Origin: Pectobacterium colocasium
GTDB lineage: Bacteria; Pseudomonadota; Gammaproteobacteria; Enterobacterales; Enterobacteriaceae
Assembly: GCF_020181655.1 (NCBI RefSeq)
Contig: NZ_CP084032.1
Coordinates: 2,170,001-2,234,000, forward strand
Length of the DNA stretch: 64,000 bases
Reading direction: 5' to 3'
Both the position numbers and the translations under genes were made by a program. The notes under the pieces are model-generated. The model had not been told where the DNA came from, ran no database searches, and was given only the letters and a program-made list of their open reading frames with translations. Positions 1-10,289 of the stretch are shown piece by piece; positions within the stretch are counted from its first letter, which is position 1; each line of letters opens with the position of its first letter.

Positions 1-192
1 GTCATCCTGATAATTGGAGAGATTATTATTAACGACAGCCTGTAACGGATTAAAGCAGGAGCCGTCATAAACGGCGATAAAGGAGATACCGGCTTTAGAA
101 TCTCTCCGGGTACGTACCCAGCCGCGCACGGTGACTTCGCTGTCAACGGCGACACGGCCTTGCAGTACATCGACTACAGGCACTACGCTCAT
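1..192 (-). CDS. asnS: Asparaginyl-tRNA synthetase, N-terminal 64 residues (cut by window edge)
   Basis: Charges tRNA-Asn with asparagine in the cytoplasm; class II aminoacyl-tRNA synthetase. Only the start is present: reading the minus strand from the ATG at 192 gives [12 protein letters not shown], then [17 protein letters not shown], the typical beginning of the OB-fold anticodon-binding domain of bacterial AsnS, and the frame stays open to the window edge. The downstream neighbour pncB fits the asnS-pncB order of Enterobacterales. The identity rests on remembered family sequence; the catalytic domain is outside the window. Confidence 0.9.
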   Translation of the reverse strand, partial: MSVVPVVDVLQGRVAVDSEVTVRGWVRTRRDSKAGISFIAVYDGSCFNPLQAVVNNNLSNYQDD

Positions 193-366
193 AAAATTCT
201 CTCTTTAATTAATCGTGTTTAAGAAATATATCGTGGTTAAAACGCCAAATGGCCCAATCCGAGCCATTTGCTATGTTACTTGCGATGCAACAGGACACAA
301 GCAGAAATCACCGGAATGGCGCGAAGTTTTCGCGTATCACAGTGAATCTGCTGCAAAGTTGGTCAA

Positions 367-639
367 ATACCCGTCATACTTCAAGTTGCATGTGCGTTGG
401 CTACGCTACTCGGCACACTAACGTGTACCTCGCCCCGTTGGGGCCGCTGCAAGCAGCGTTCAAATCTGCCTCTGGCAGATTTGTCAGTCACCCGAATCAC
501 TTACTTAAGTAAGCTCGTCGGGATTCCCTCTCTTGCCGCGTTACGATGCTCATAAATGAGCATCGCCCTAAAGGGCTAACGCTTCGCGTTATTCAAAACG
601 AACTCGTTTTGTCCTGAAACTCGAATTATTTAGGGTATA
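367..639 (-). repeat. ERIC element enlarged by two hairpin-string inserts
   Basis: The ends are the ERIC/IRU termini: atacccgtcatacttcaag at the left and ctcgaattatttagggtata at the right, and the centre (about 484-540) is the ERIC core with cacccgaatcacttactta. The intact 127-bp copy at 31207-31333 gives the reference. Here the element is 273 bp because about 78 bp (near 406-483) and about 71 bp (541-611) have been added, one in each arm. Each insert is a run of short perfect hairpins: gcccc/ggggc, cgctg/cagcg, caaatctgcc/ggcagatttg in the first; gatgctcat/atgagcatc, gccc/gggc, taacgc/gcgtta, caaaacg/cgttttg in the second. It fills most of the asnS-pncB gap (193-648); open frames across it look fortuitous. 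Confidence 0.85.
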
Positions 640-648
640 CGGGAAAGC

Positions 649-1854
649 TTAACTGGCCTTTTTCACACGAGGCAGGTCAAACGCTTTGCGTAACTCACAC
701 ACGAAGTTCTGATCCTGGCAGATGGTTTTACCCGGACTATCGGAGAGCTTTGCCACCGGTTTGCCGTTGCATTCCACCAGTTTGATGACGATATTCAGCG
801 GTTTCACGCCGGGGATATCGCATGTCAGGCGCGTGCCGATACCAAACACCAGATTCACGCGTTGCCCGAAATGACGGTACAGCGTCAGCGCTTTATCCAG
901 ATTCAGATTGTCGGAGAAGACCAGCGTTTTGCTCATTGGGTCGATATTCAGGCGCTGATAATGTGCAATGGCTTTCTCTCCCCAATCGACCGGATCGCCG
1001 GAATCGTGACGCAGCCCCTGATAGGCTTCAGCGAACGGCAAATCGAAATCACGCAGGAAGGCGTCCATGGTGATGCAGTCGGTTAATGCGATGCCTAAAT
1101 GCGAGGGATATTCATGCAGCCACATTTGCAGTGCGGCGCGCTGGCTGTTGGCCAGTGTTGGGCTGATTTGCTGATGAGCCTGAAACCACTCGTGCGCCTG
1201 TGTGCCGACCGGTGTGATACCCAAACGGCGTGCCAGATCGTAATTACTGGTGCCGATGAGGTAAGGGAAATCAGCTTGCAGTGCCGTCACAATCGTCTGC
1301 TGGACATCACGAGAGAAACGCCGACGCGTGCCGAAATCCATCAGCTTGAAGCGACTGAGATCCACATCCGCGCTGTTTTGGCGGAAGCTCTCCAGCGAGG
1401 CGGAGAGTCGGGCGAGAGCCTGCTCGGTTGTGACGTCGGGCGAGCGATGCCGATGCACGACTTCACTGATGACCGCCAACAGGGGAACTTCCCACAAAAT
1501 CACTTCACGCCACGGTCCGGTGATGCGGATATCCAGCTTGCCAGCGTTATTCTTGATCGAAACCTGCCGCGGATTAAAGCGAAAGCCTCGCAGCCAGTGC
1601 AGGTAATCCGGCTTAAAGAACGGCAGAGAAGAAAGATAGGTAAACTCGTCATCACTTAATGACAAGAAGCGCATCAGATCGACCTGATGGGCTATTTCGT
1701 CGGCGTAAACGCCTAATAACTCATCACCGCGGCAGCGAAATTCAGCTGCAACGTCAACATCATAATAGTGATGATACACCGCCTGTTGCATGTGCAGCTT
1801 GTAGGCGTCGGTATCCAGCAATGCGTGTAGAATCGGGGAAGTGTGCAAAGTCAT
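649..1854 (-). CDS. pncB: Nicotinate phosphoribosyltransferase
   Basis: Converts nicotinate and PRPP to nicotinate mononucleotide, with ATP hydrolysis, in the NAD salvage (Preiss-Handler) pathway; cytoplasmic. The 401-residue protein has the family opening [22 protein letters not shown] and retains the central [13 protein letters not shown] and [14 protein letters not shown] segments, which belong to the substrate-binding barrel, and [12 protein letters not shown]. Length matches the usual 400. It is transcribed in the same direction as asnS and is separated from it by the enlarged ERIC element. The single clear start is the ATG at 1854. Confidence 0.97.
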   Translation of the reverse strand: MTLHTSPILHALLDTDAYKLHMQQAVYHHYYDVDVAAEFRCRGDELLGVYADEIAHQVDLMRFLSLSDDEFTYLSSLPFFKPDYLHWLRGFRFNPRQVSIKNNAGKLDIRITGPWREVILWEVPLLAVISEVVHRHRSPDVTTEQALARLSASLESFRQNSADVDLSRFKLMDFGTRRRFSRDVQQTIVTALQADFPYLIGTSNYDLARRLGITPVGTQAHEWFQAHQQISPTLANSQRAALQMWLHEYPSHLGIALTDCITMDAFLRDFDLPFAEAYQGLRHDSGDPVDWGEKAIAHYQRLNIDPMSKTLVFSDNLNLDKALTLYRHFGQRVNLVFGIGTRLTCDIPGVKPLNIVIKLVECNGKPVAKLSDSPGKTICQDQNFVCELRKAFDLPRVKKAS

Positions 1855-2077
1855 AATGCGTTACAGCATCCTCGTAAGATGCATATCCACCATCGGGACA
1901 ATCAGCAATGTCCGGCCAGTATACCTTGATTATCCGTTTATTACATTACGACAACATAGCGAGACGTGCGGGCGCGAACCACGGTACGATGATTATCCTC
2001 ATTATTTTGTCGTGGTAACATTAAGATAACAGGCTTAGACTTGATCTTTGATGCTTATGACGAGGTGGAAACTTTAT

Positions 2078-4693
2078 ATGAATCAACAGCCGCAAATAAA
2101 ATATCGCCATGACTACCGTGCGCCGGATTATACCATTACCGATATTGCACTGGATTTCGATCTCCATGCCGAGAAAACGCGCGTAAAAGCCGTGAGTCAG
2201 GTGGTGTTGCAAGGGGAGGCTGGCGCGCCGTTGAAGCTGGATGGGGAAGGGCTGGTTCTGATCGGGCTGAGCGTTGATGGGCAGCCGTGGACACATTATC
2301 AGCAGCAGGACGATGGCCTGATCCTGACGCAACTCCCTGCGCGTTTTACGCTCAGCATCGAAACGGAAATCAATCCCATCGCCAATAGCGCGCTGGAAGG
2401 GCTATATCAATCCGGTGAAGCCCTGTGTACGCAGTGTGAGGCCGAAGGTTTCCGTCATATTACCTACTATCTTGACCGGCCGGATGTGCTGGCAAAATTC
2501 ACTACGCGCATTACGGCGGATAAAGCACGCTATCCTTATTTACTCTCTAACGGCAACCGCATGGCGCAAGGGGAGCTGGAAGGCGGCCGCCATTGGATTG
2601 AGTGGCAGGATCCATTCCCGAAACCGGCCTACCTGTTCGCGCTGGTTGCCGGCGATTTTGATGTCCTTCAGGATCGTTTCACGACACGTTCTGGCCGTGA
2701 TGTGGCGTTGGAGCTGTACGTTGACCGTGGCAATCTCGATCGTGCCGGCTGGGCGATGACTTCGTTGAAGAATGCGATGAAGTGGGACGAAGAGCGCTTT
2801 GGCCTGGAATACGATCTCGACATTTATATGATCGTTGCTGTTGATTTCTTCAACATGGGGGCGATGGAAAATAAAGGGCTGAACGTATTCAACTCTAAAT
2901 ACGTGCTGGCCAAGGCAGAAACTGCGACGGATAAAGATTATCTGAACATTGAAGCGGTGATCGGCCATGAATATTTCCACAACTGGACGGGTAACCGCGT
3001 GACCTGCCGCGACTGGTTCCAGCTTAGCCTGAAAGAAGGGCTGACGGTGTTCCGCGATCAGGAGTTCAGTTCCGATCTGGGATCGCGTCCGGTGAATCGT
3101 ATTGATAATGTGCGTGTCATGCGCGGCGCGCAGTTTGCCGAAGATGCCAGCCCGATGTCGCATCCGATTCGTCCCGATCAGGTGATCGAGATGAATAACT
3201 TCTACACGCTGACGGTCTATGAAAAGGGATCGGAAGTGATCCGCATGATGCACACCTTATTAGGTGAAGACGGTTTCCAGGCAGGTATTCGTCTGTATTT
3301 TGAGCGTCATGACGGCAGTGCGGCAACCTGTGATGACTTTGTGCAGGCAATGGAAGACGCCTCCGGTGTCGATCTCACGCAGTTCCGCCGTTGGTACAGC
3401 CAGTCAGGTACGCCGGTGCTGACCGTGCGTGATGACTACGATCCGCAGACGCAACAATATCTGCTGAGCGTGAGCCAAATGACGCCCGTTGGTGCCGATA
3501 AACAAGCCAAACTGCCGCTGCACATTCCGCTGGATATCGAACTGTACGATCCGCAAGGGCAGGTGATTCCGTTACAGAAAGACGGCCAACTGCTGGCGTC
3601 GGTGCTTAATGTCACCGAATCCGAGCAAACGTTCATTTTCGATCAGGTGCCTTGCCGTCCGATTCCTTCTTTATTACGTGAGTTTTCTGCGCCAGTAAAA
3701 CTGAACTATGCCTGGAGCGATGAACAGCTGACGTTCCTGATGCGTCATGCGAGCAATGCGTTCTCACGGTGGGATGCAGCACAGAGCCTGTTGGCTAACT
3801 ATATCCGTCTGAACGTTTCCCGTTATCAGCAGAAGCAGCCGCTTTCCGTGCCGATGCATGTCGTCGATGCTTTCCGTGGCGTACTGCTGGATGAAAAACT
3901 GGATCCGATGCTGGCCTCTCAGATTCTGACATTACCAAGCGAAAATGAGATTGCCGAGCTGTTTGACGTCATCGATCCGACGGCGATCGCCGCTGTACGT
4001 GAGAGCATGACGCGCACAATAGCGAAAGAGATGGCGGATGAGTGGCTGGCGGTGTATCACGCCAATCAGGCACCACAGTATCGCATCGAGCACGCGGATA
4101 TGGGTAAACGTGCGCTGCGCAACGTCTGCCTGCATTATCTGGCATTTAGCGATGAAGCGCAGGCGAATAAACTGGTGCAGGCGCAGTTCCGTCAGGCGGA
4201 TAACATGACTGATTCGCTGGCCGCGCTGTCGGCGGCGGTTGAGGCACAGTTGCCAGTGCGTGATGAATTGCTGACGCAGTTTGACAACCGCTGGCATCAG
4301 GATGGTTTGGTTATGGATAAATGGTTTGTGCTGCAAGCCACTAGCCCGGCCGCCGATGTGCTGACCCGCGTGCGTGAGTTGCTGCAACACCGTTCATTTA
4401 GCCTGAATAACCCTAACCGTCTTCGTTCGCTGGTAGGGGCGTTTGCGGCCGCTAATCCGTCGGCTTTCCATGCTGAAGACGGCAGTGGTTATCGCTTCCT
4501 GACGGAGATTCTGAGCGATCTGAACACCCGCAATCCGCAGGTCGCGGCTCGGGTGATCGAACCGTTGATCCGCCTGAAACGCTATGATGCTAAACGTCAG
4601 GCGCAAATGCGTCAGGCGCTGGAGCAACTGAAGACGTTGGAAAATCTGTCCGGTGATTTGTTCGAGAAGATCAGCAAGGCACTGCAAGACTAA
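2078..4693 (+). CDS. pepN: Aminopeptidase N (M1 family zinc metallopeptidase)
   Basis: Broad-specificity cytoplasmic aminopeptidase that finishes protein degradation by removing N-terminal residues. The ATG at 2078 is preferred over in-frame starts at 2048 and 2051 because it gives the family N-terminus MNQQPQIKYRHDYRAPDY and is preceded by an AGGTGG ribosome site; this gives 871 residues, as in E. coli. Visible motifs are the substrate-binding GAMEN (about 261-265) and the zinc site HEYFH (about 297-301) with the third ligand in the following KEGLTVFRDQEF helix (about 320). The C-terminal helical domain is complete. It is divergent from pncB and followed by a weak hairpin at 4716-4744. Confidence 0.97.
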   Translation: MNQQPQIKYRHDYRAPDYTITDIALDFDLHAEKTRVKAVSQVVLQGEAGAPLKLDGEGLVLIGLSVDGQPWTHYQQQDDGLILTQLPARFTLSIETEINPIANSALEGLYQSGEALCTQCEAEGFRHITYYLDRPDVLAKFTTRITADKARYPYLLSNGNRMAQGELEGGRHWIEWQDPFPKPAYLFALVAGDFDVLQDRFTTRSGRDVALELYVDRGNLDRAGWAMTSLKNAMKWDEERFGLEYDLDIYMIVAVDFFNMGAMENKGLNVFNSKYVLAKAETATDKDYLNIEAVIGHEYFHNWTGNRVTCRDWFQLSLKEGLTVFRDQEFSSDLGSRPVNRIDNVRVMRGAQFAEDASPMSHPIRPDQVIEMNNFYTLTVYEKGSEVIRMMHTLLGEDGFQAGIRLYFERHDGSAATCDDFVQAMEDASGVDLTQFRRWYSQSGTPVLTVRDDYDPQTQQYLLSVSQMTPVGADKQAKLPLHIPLDIELYDPQGQVIPLQKDGQLLASVLNVTESEQTFIFDQVPCRPIPSLLREFSAPVKLNYAWSDEQLTFLMRHASNAFSRWDAAQSLLANYIRLNVSRYQQKQPLSVPMHVVDAFRGVLLDEKLDPMLASQILTLPSENEIAELFDVIDPTAIAAVRESMTRTIAKEMADEWLAVYHANQAPQYRIEHADMGKRALRNVCLHYLAFSDEAQANKLVQAQFRQADNMTDSLAALSAAVEAQLPVRDELLTQFDNRWHQDGLVMDKWFVLQATSPAADVLTRVRELLQHRSFSLNNPNRLRSLVGAFAAANPSAFHAEDGSGYRFLTEILSDLNTRNPQVAARVIEPLIRLKRYDAKRQAQMRQALEQLKTLENLSGDLFEKISKALQD

Positions 4694-4715
4694 TCCTGCC
4701 ACGCTATTAGCACAG

Positions 4716-4744
4716 CCACACGCGGTATCCTGCCGGGTGTGGCA
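4716..4744 (+). terminator. Possible pepN terminator hairpin
   Basis: Stem gccacac / gtgtggc starts 23 bases after the pepN stop codon, followed by the T/C-rich run attctctctta. There is no long T tract, so termination strength is doubtful. Confidence 0.4.
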
Positions 4745-4769
4745 TTCTCTCTTATGCCATTTCTCACTT

Positions 4770-4785
4770 CCGCAAACGTTTTACT
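4770..4785. promoter_or_regulatory. Candidate PurR operator upstream of pyrD
   Basis: ccgcaaacgttttact matches the PurR consensus ACGCAAACGTTTGCGT at 12 of 16 positions, including the central GCAAACGTTT. pyrD is a known PurR target in E. coli. The site lies about 290 bp from the pyrD start, and a 106-bp repeat element sits between them. Confidence 0.55.
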
Positions 4786-4865
4786 TTCCGCAGAGATGGC
4801 ACTACCATCACCGACCGTGAATTCATAATCTTAGATTGTGACGATTATTTTTTGCGGAATGATAA

Positions 4866-4971
4866 CGGTGGTAGGGGATAGAAGAGTAAAGCGTCCGCGC
4901 CAGGGATGGCGCGGCTCGAGCTTACAGGGATGTACTTGCAGCGTCTTTACGATCTATCCCTTACCACAGCG
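4866..4971 (+). repeat. 105-bp palindromic intergenic repeat, copy 1
   Basis: Imperfect terminal inverted repeats cggtggtaggggatagaaga and the complement of gatctatcccttaccacagcg enclose gagtaaagcg...cgtctttac arms and a central gcgccagggatggcgc hairpin. The same layout recurs at 12259 and 27975. It lies in the pyrD leader region. It has no coding capacity and is best seen as a non-autonomous miniature element. Confidence 0.8.
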
Positions 4972-5061
4972 TGACGTAACGTTATTATCAAGCGCTAATC
5001 CACTATTGCTTACTTTCAGCGTAGGCAAGATACCTTTGCGATAGGGATCTCAGGAGACAAT

Positions 5062-6072
5062 ATGTTCTATCCCGTTATCAAAAAAGCCCTGTTTCAGCTC
5101 GATCCAGAGCGTGCACATGAGCTGACCTTCCAACAATTACGCCGTATTACCAACACGCCTTTTGAATTTCTCGTCCGTCAGTCTGTTCCGACTAAGCCGG
5201 TTACCTGCATGGGATTATCTTTTAAAAACCCACTTGGTCTGGCGGCGGGATTAGATAAAGACGGCGAATGTATTGATGCATTAGGCGCAATGGGGTTTGG
5301 TTTTATTGAAGTAGGGACGGTAACGCCGCGCCCACAATCTGGTAATGATAAGCCGAGATTATTCCGCGTAGTGGAAGCGGAAGGGTTGATTAACCGGATG
5401 GGTTTCAATAATAAAGGCGTGGATTATCTGGTTGAGAATGTAAAGCAAACGCGCTTTGGCGGTGTATTAGGGATCAACATCGGCAAGAATAAAGATACGC
5501 CGGTTGAGCAAGGTAAAGACGATTATTTGATCTGCATGGATAAGGTTTATCCCCACGCTGGCTATATCGCGATCAATATTTCGTCACCCAATACGCCGGG
5601 GTTACGCAGCCTGCAATATGGTGAAGCGCTGGACGATCTTTTGCTGGCGATAAAGAACAAGCAGGCGGAATTAAAAGAGAGACATCAGAAATATGTCCCC
5701 GTGGCGGTAAAGATCGCGCCGGATCTTTCTGAAGAAGAATTGATCCAAATTGCCGATAGTCTGGTTCGGCATAACATCGACGGGGTGATTGCCACGAATA
5801 CCACGCTTGATAGAAAACTGATTCAGGGATTAAACCACTGTGGGCAGACCGGGGGATTAAGCGGTCGTCCATTGCAGACCAGCAGCACGGAAATTATCCG
5901 CCGTTTGTCACAGGAATTAGCCGGACGTTTACCGATTATTGGCGTTGGCGGAATTGATTCTTTGGTCGCCGCACGTGAAAAAATGGCGGCTGGTGCATCG
6001 CTGGTACAGATATATTCTGGCTTTATTTTCCACGGTCCTCGTCTGATTAAAGATATCGTTACACATATTTAA
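5062..6072 (+). CDS. pyrD: Dihydroorotate dehydrogenase (quinone), class 2
   Basis: Fourth step of pyrimidine biosynthesis: oxidises dihydroorotate to orotate with FMN and passes electrons to membrane quinones. The 336-residue protein has the class 2 N-terminal amphipathic extension ([20 protein letters not shown]) for membrane association, then the FMN barrel with [28 protein letters not shown] and [11 protein letters not shown], which carries the class 2 catalytic serine (about 175), and the phosphate-binding IGVGGIDS near the end. The start has a GGAGAC ribosome site. Probably repressed by PurR (site at 4770). A strong hairpin lies 20 bases after the stop. Confidence 0.97.
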   Translation: MFYPVIKKALFQLDPERAHELTFQQLRRITNTPFEFLVRQSVPTKPVTCMGLSFKNPLGLAAGLDKDGECIDALGAMGFGFIEVGTVTPRPQSGNDKPRLFRVVEAEGLINRMGFNNKGVDYLVENVKQTRFGGVLGINIGKNKDTPVEQGKDDYLICMDKVYPHAGYIAINISSPNTPGLRSLQYGEALDDLLLAIKNKQAELKERHQKYVPVAVKIAPDLSEEELIQIADSLVRHNIDGVIATNTTLDRKLIQGLNHCGQTGGLSGRPLQTSSTEIIRRLSQELAGRLPIIGVGGIDSLVAAREKMAAGASLVQIYSGFIFHGPRLIKDIVTHI

Positions 6073-6092
6073 TCCGACATTCCTTTCATTTT

Positions 6093-6122
6093 TAGCTGGG
6101 GGTTTATTTATCCCCCCAGCTA
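6093..6122 (+). terminator. pyrD terminator-like hairpin
   Basis: tagctggggg / tccccccagcta stem with an 8-base AT loop and a T/A-rich tail (gtctatatttt) after the pyrD stop. The tail is imperfect, so this is a probable rather than certain intrinsic terminator. Confidence 0.55.
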
Positions 6123-6273
6123 GTCTATATTTTATCCGTTTGCGTAAATAATCTATCAACCGATGTCTGATTTTCTTACCGCGACGTTTATGTCGATGAA
6201 CACTTAATGAAGTGTAAGAAAACACAATCAGCCATTTCTGATATTTCTACTGTGAAGACGAAGGGTAAATAAT

Positions 6274-6861
6274 ATGAAGTTAAAACCTGACGATAACTGG
6301 CGCTGGTATTTTGATACCGAACACGATCGCCTGATGTTGGATCTGGCTAACGGCATGTTATTCCGTTCTCGTTTTCCCTCTAAAATGTTAACGCCGGATG
6401 CTTTCAATGAATGTGCTTTCTGCGTTGACGACGCCGCGTTATTTTTTACTTATAACGACAAATGCCAGAGAGCGGCGTTGCACCGCGACCTTCAAGGCGA
6501 ATTAGTCTTGAACGCGCTGGTGGCGACCCGATTCCTCAAACCGTTAATGCCGAAAAGCTGGCACTTCATCCAACAGCCGGATGCTGTGACCCATTCGCCG
6601 CAGGCGGGGGATATTGTGCAGGTACAGCTCACTGAGACCCATGAAACGGCCTGTTTTCTGGTGGCGGAAGCAGGAGATAAAGCCTGTCTCTGCTTGCTGG
6701 CGCAAGAACAACTGTCATTAAATGGGAAGGCGATGGGGTTGGGTGATGCCATAAAAATCATGCACGACAGATTAATGCCTGCCGCTGTGCAGAATAGCGT
6801 TGAGTGGGAAACCACATTGGGTGAAGGCACGTCGGCATTTGAGTACGCCAAGGTCGTCTAA
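6274..6861 (+). CDS. zapC: Cell division protein ZapC
   Basis: FtsZ-ring-associated protein that promotes lateral bundling of FtsZ protofilaments at mid-cell; cytoplasmic. The N-terminal half carries the family sequence [31 protein letters not shown] and [20 protein letters not shown], and the [22 protein letters not shown] segment is diagnostic. At 195 residues it is slightly longer than E. coli ZapC (180), the extra residues being in the C-terminal tail. The pyrD-zapC-ycbX order is conserved. Confidence 0.93.
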   Translation: MKLKPDDNWRWYFDTEHDRLMLDLANGMLFRSRFPSKMLTPDAFNECAFCVDDAALFFTYNDKCQRAALHRDLQGELVLNALVATRFLKPLMPKSWHFIQQPDAVTHSPQAGDIVQVQLTETHETACFLVAEAGDKACLCLLAQEQLSLNGKAMGLGDAIKIMHDRLMPAAVQNSVEWETTLGEGTSAFEYAKVV

Positions 6862-6870
6862 ACCCTCGGC

Positions 6871-6907
6871 TATACCCGTCATACTTCACGCTGCATGTGC
6901 GTTGGCT
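6871..6907 (+). repeat. ERIC end fragment
   Basis: tatacccgtcatacttcacg followed by ctgcatgtgcgttggct is one ERIC terminus; the rest of the element is missing. It sits 9 bases after the zapC stop, in the gap between the convergent genes zapC and ycbX. Confidence 0.75.
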
Positions 6908-6955
6908 TGTCTTTGGTTATTACAGTACAGAGGTTATTGCAGTACAGATGCTTTT

Positions 6956-8077
6956 CTATTGCAAATGAAGGTCACTCTGCGGAATACAGCTACAGCTAAG
7001 AATTTCGCCGTTTCCTTTGATAGCGCTTTGCTTCAGTGCGGAAACCTCCCCGCTGACTAACGTCAATTTACAGCACCCGCATAGTCCTGCCCGGCAAGAA
7101 TAGGGGACGCGAATGCCCTGTTGCTCCAACTGCTCCAGCAAAATCTGCTGATTGTTCCCTTGTAATATTTTTCCCTGATAGTGAAGGGTGACAGCCTGTT
7201 CACTTTTTTCGGGAACCGCAAGGCTTTCGACCACCTGACCTGAACCGTAAGGACGTGGCGGTTTGGTGGCTAAGACTTCCAGCGTGTCACCTACGCGAAT
7301 GATGCCCGTATTTCTGGCGACCAGATTTTGTCCAAAATCAACGTCGCCGTTTTCCGCAGTGCGGAACGATTGCAGCGTTGCCAGCGGTTCTCCTGATGGG
7401 TGCTTACGGCCACGTTCGATGCTGACGGTGGTGAAAATACAGCGGCTACAGGGTTTGACGACGTCAAAAATAACCTCGCCAATACGAATAGTCTTCCAGC
7501 TATCTTCGGCAAAGGCGTCCGCGCCTGTCACCACCAGATTGGGGCGAAATTGCTCGATTTTAATGCCGGCGGGGCAACGCTGGCGTAACGCCTGAAATGA
7601 GGCGTCATTGATTAACAGAAACGGATAGCCGTCAGCAAATGCCAAAGGCACTTCTGGATAATGCTTAACCCGTCTCGACGGTTCATTGCCCACCCAGCGC
7701 AGTTGGACGGCGCGCTGAAAATAGTGGCTTAACCAGACATTGATGGAATCAGGAGCGACGAGTGCCGTAAAGTGCGTTCCCCACACCTCTGTCGGCTGCG
7801 GTGCTGCGGTGAAGTCGGCAAAACGTATGGTGGCGGTTTGGCCATCCGGCGCGGCAATAAACAGCCCGTCCGGCAGCAGCGCCGGTGTAAACAACACCAT
7901 TTGTGGATACTGGCGAGCGGTAATAAAGGTTCCATCAAGTTCGGTAATCATAAAGGCACGATCGTTCGCCAACCCGCTGACAGATGCCATCGCGTGGGAC
8001 AGTTGTAGCCCTCGCATTGATTTTACCGGATGAATATAAAGCCGCGTTACGCCAATCACTGACCTGTTCCTCGCCAA
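6956..8077 (-). CDS. ycbX: MOSC-domain protein with C-terminal 2Fe-2S ferredoxin domain
   Basis: In E. coli YcbX takes part in reducing N-hydroxylated base analogues with the molybdenum cofactor; cytoplasmic. The order here is a MOSC N-terminal barrel domain (about 8-130), the MOSC domain with the conserved [11 protein letters not shown] cysteine segment and [12 protein letters not shown], then a plant-type ferredoxin domain (about 290-373) with [13 protein letters not shown], whose cysteines plus a later CSC would hold a 2Fe-2S cluster. The length of 373 is close to E. coli's 369. It diverges from rlmKL. Confidence 0.95.
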   Translation of the reverse strand: MARNRSVIGVTRLYIHPVKSMRGLQLSHAMASVSGLANDRAFMITELDGTFITARQYPQMVLFTPALLPDGLFIAAPDGQTATIRFADFTAAPQPTEVWGTHFTALVAPDSINVWLSHYFQRAVQLRWVGNEPSRRVKHYPEVPLAFADGYPFLLINDASFQALRQRCPAGIKIEQFRPNLVVTGADAFAEDSWKTIRIGEVIFDVVKPCSRCIFTTVSIERGRKHPSGEPLATLQSFRTAENGDVDFGQNLVARNTGIIRVGDTLEVLATKPPRPYGSGQVVESLAVPEKSEQAVTLHYQGKILQGNNQQILLEQLEQQGIRVPYSCRAGLCGCCKLTLVSGEVSALKQSAIKGNGEILSCSCIPQSDLHLQ

Positions 8078-8168
8078 AGTAAAACGGCAACTTTATGACA
8101 AGCGTCTCGGATTAGCTATAATGCGCCTCAATTTCTTTTATGAATCTATTTTTGGTGATAGTGACGAC

Positions 8169-10286
8169 ATGAATGCTTTGTTTGCCAGCACGGCGCGGGG
8201 ACTGGAAGAGTTATTAAAAAGCGAACTCGAATCATTGGGTGCGCAGTCCTGTACAGTGGTGCAGGGTGGTGTCCATTTTGAGGGTGATAACCGCCTGATG
8301 TACCAGAGCCTGCTGTGGAGCCGTCTGGCGTCGCGCATTCTGCTACCGCTGAATGAATTCAAGGTACACAGCGACCTGGATTTGTATCTGGGCGTGCAGG
8401 CGATTGACTGGTCAGCGGTTTTCAGCATCGATAAAACCTTTGCCGTCCATTTTACCGGCACCAATGAAGATATCCGCAACAGCCAGTACGGCGCGTTAAA
8501 AGTCAAAGATGCGATTGTGGATAGCTTTACGCGCAAAACCGGACAGCGGCCCGATGTGGCAAAGCAGCAGCCGGATATTCGTATTAACGTCTTTTTACAG
8601 CGTGATACAGCGAGTGTCTCGCTGGATTTAAGCGGCGAAGGGTTGCATCAACGTGGCTACCGCGATCTCGCGGGGCTGGCACCGCTGAAAGAAAATCTGG
8701 CTGCGGCGATTGTGTTACGTTCCGGCTGGCAAAACGGCACGCCGTTGGTCGACCCGATGTGTGGTTCCGGGACGTTGCTGATCGAAGCGGCGATGATAGC
8801 TGCCGATCGTGCACCCGGTTTACACCGTACGCACTGGGGATTTAACGCCTGGTTAAAACACGACGCCGAACTCTGGCGCGAGGTGACGGCGGAAGCACAA
8901 GTGCGCGCCCGTCAAGGCTTGCAGGCAACGACCTCACGCTTCTTCGGATCGGATAATGACCGCCGGGTGATTGATATCGCTAAGGCCAATGCACGTCGTG
9001 CAGGCGTAGCTGAACTGATTTCTTTCGGTGTAAAAGATGCGGCACAGCTCCATAACCCGTTGCCGGAAGGCCCTAAAGGTACGGTCATCAGTAACCCGCC
9101 TTACGGTGAGCGTCTGGAAAGTGAACCCGCACTGATTGCCCTGCATAATATGCTTGGTCGTAAAATGAAAAGTGATTTTGGCGGCTGGCAGCTCTCGCTG
9201 TTCAGTGCGTCGCCGGAGCTGTTGAGCTGTCTGCAACTGCGTGCTGAACGCCAATTCAAGGCGAAAAATGGCCCGTTAGACTGCGTACAGAAAAATTATC
9301 AACTGGCAGAAACGCAAAGTGCATCCGCAGGGCAAATCGCGGAAGATTTTGCCAACCGCCTGCGTAAGAACCTGCGTAAGCTGGAGAAATGGGCGGGTCA
9401 GCAGGGTATTGAATGCTATCGCCTCTATGATGCCGATTTGCCTGAATATAATGTGGCGGTTGACCGCTATGGCAGTTGGGTGGTTGTACAAGAGTACGCG
9501 CCACCGAAAACCGTTGATGCGCAAAAAGCCCGTCAGCGCCTGTTTGATGTTATTAACGCGACGCTGAGCGTGCTGGAATTGCCGTCAAACCGTTTGGTGC
9601 TGAAAACGCGTGAACGTCAGAAAGGCAAAAACCAGTATGAGAAGCTGGCGCAGAAAGGCGACTTCCTGCTGATGGAAGAGTTTGGCGCCAAGCTGTGGGT
9701 CAACCTGACCGATTACCTCGATACCGGTTTGTTCCTCGATCACCGTATCGCCCGTAAAATGCTGGGTGAGATGAGCCGTGGCAAAGATTTTCTCAATCTG
9801 TTTGCCTACACCGGCACGGCGAGCGTACACGCCGGATTGGGCGGCGCACGTTCAACGACCACTGTCGATATGTCACGTACCTATCTGGAATGGGCGGAGA
9901 AAAACCTGCGGGTGAATGGCCTGACCGGACGTCAGCACCGCCTGATTCAGGCGGATTGCCTGTCATGGTTGCATAATGCGAATGAACAGTTTGATGTGAT
10001 CTTCATCGACCCGCCGACCTTTTCTAACTCAAAACGGATGGAAGAATCGTTTGATGTCCAGCGCGATCATCTGGCGCTGATGAAGGATCTCAAACGTCTG
10101 CTGCGTCGTGGCGGCACCATCATGTTCTCGAATAATAAACGTGGCTTCCAGATGGATAGCGCTGGTTTGGCCGCGCTGGGGCTGAGCGCGAAAGAAATCA
10201 CCGCGCAGACCCAGTCACAGGATTTTGCCCGTAATCGTCAAATTCATAACTGCTGGCTGCTGACGCACGCCGGTGAGGAAAAGTAA
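8169..10286 (+). CDS. rlmL: Bifunctional 23S rRNA methyltransferase RlmKL (G2069 N7 and G2445 N2)
   Basis: Fused enzyme modifying two guanines in domain V of 23S rRNA during 50S assembly. The ATG at 8169 gives the family start [16 protein letters not shown] and 705 residues; an upstream in-frame ATG at 8121 adds 16 unrelated residues. The N-terminal half has a THUMP RNA-binding domain and an N2-methyltransferase with [15 protein letters not shown] (SAM binding) and the catalytic NPPYGERL; the C-terminal half is a second methyltransferase with [19 protein letters not shown] and [11 protein letters not shown]. The gene ends 3 bases before uup, suggesting cotranscription. Confidence 0.96.
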   Translation: MNALFASTARGLEELLKSELESLGAQSCTVVQGGVHFEGDNRLMYQSLLWSRLASRILLPLNEFKVHSDLDLYLGVQAIDWSAVFSIDKTFAVHFTGTNEDIRNSQYGALKVKDAIVDSFTRKTGQRPDVAKQQPDIRINVFLQRDTASVSLDLSGEGLHQRGYRDLAGLAPLKENLAAAIVLRSGWQNGTPLVDPMCGSGTLLIEAAMIAADRAPGLHRTHWGFNAWLKHDAELWREVTAEAQVRARQGLQATTSRFFGSDNDRRVIDIAKANARRAGVAELISFGVKDAAQLHNPLPEGPKGTVISNPPYGERLESEPALIALHNMLGRKMKSDFGGWQLSLFSASPELLSCLQLRAERQFKAKNGPLDCVQKNYQLAETQSASAGQIAEDFANRLRKNLRKLEKWAGQQGIECYRLYDADLPEYNVAVDRYGSWVVVQEYAPPKTVDAQKARQRLFDVINATLSVLELPSNRLVLKTRERQKGKNQYEKLAQKGDFLLMEEFGAKLWVNLTDYLDTGLFLDHRIARKMLGEMSRGKDFLNLFAYTGTASVHAGLGGARSTTTVDMSRTYLEWAEKNLRVNGLTGRQHRLIQADCLSWLHNANEQFDVIFIDPPTFSNSKRMEESFDVQRDHLALMKDLKRLLRRGGTIMFSNNKRGFQMDSAGLAALGLSAKEITAQTQSQDFARNRQIHNCWLLTHAGEEK

Positions 10287-10289
10287 CCG

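Noticed and set aside
215..512. Two overlapping open frames between asnS and pncB
   Set aside because: They run through the enlarged ERIC element, lack ribosome sites and show no protein-like composition.
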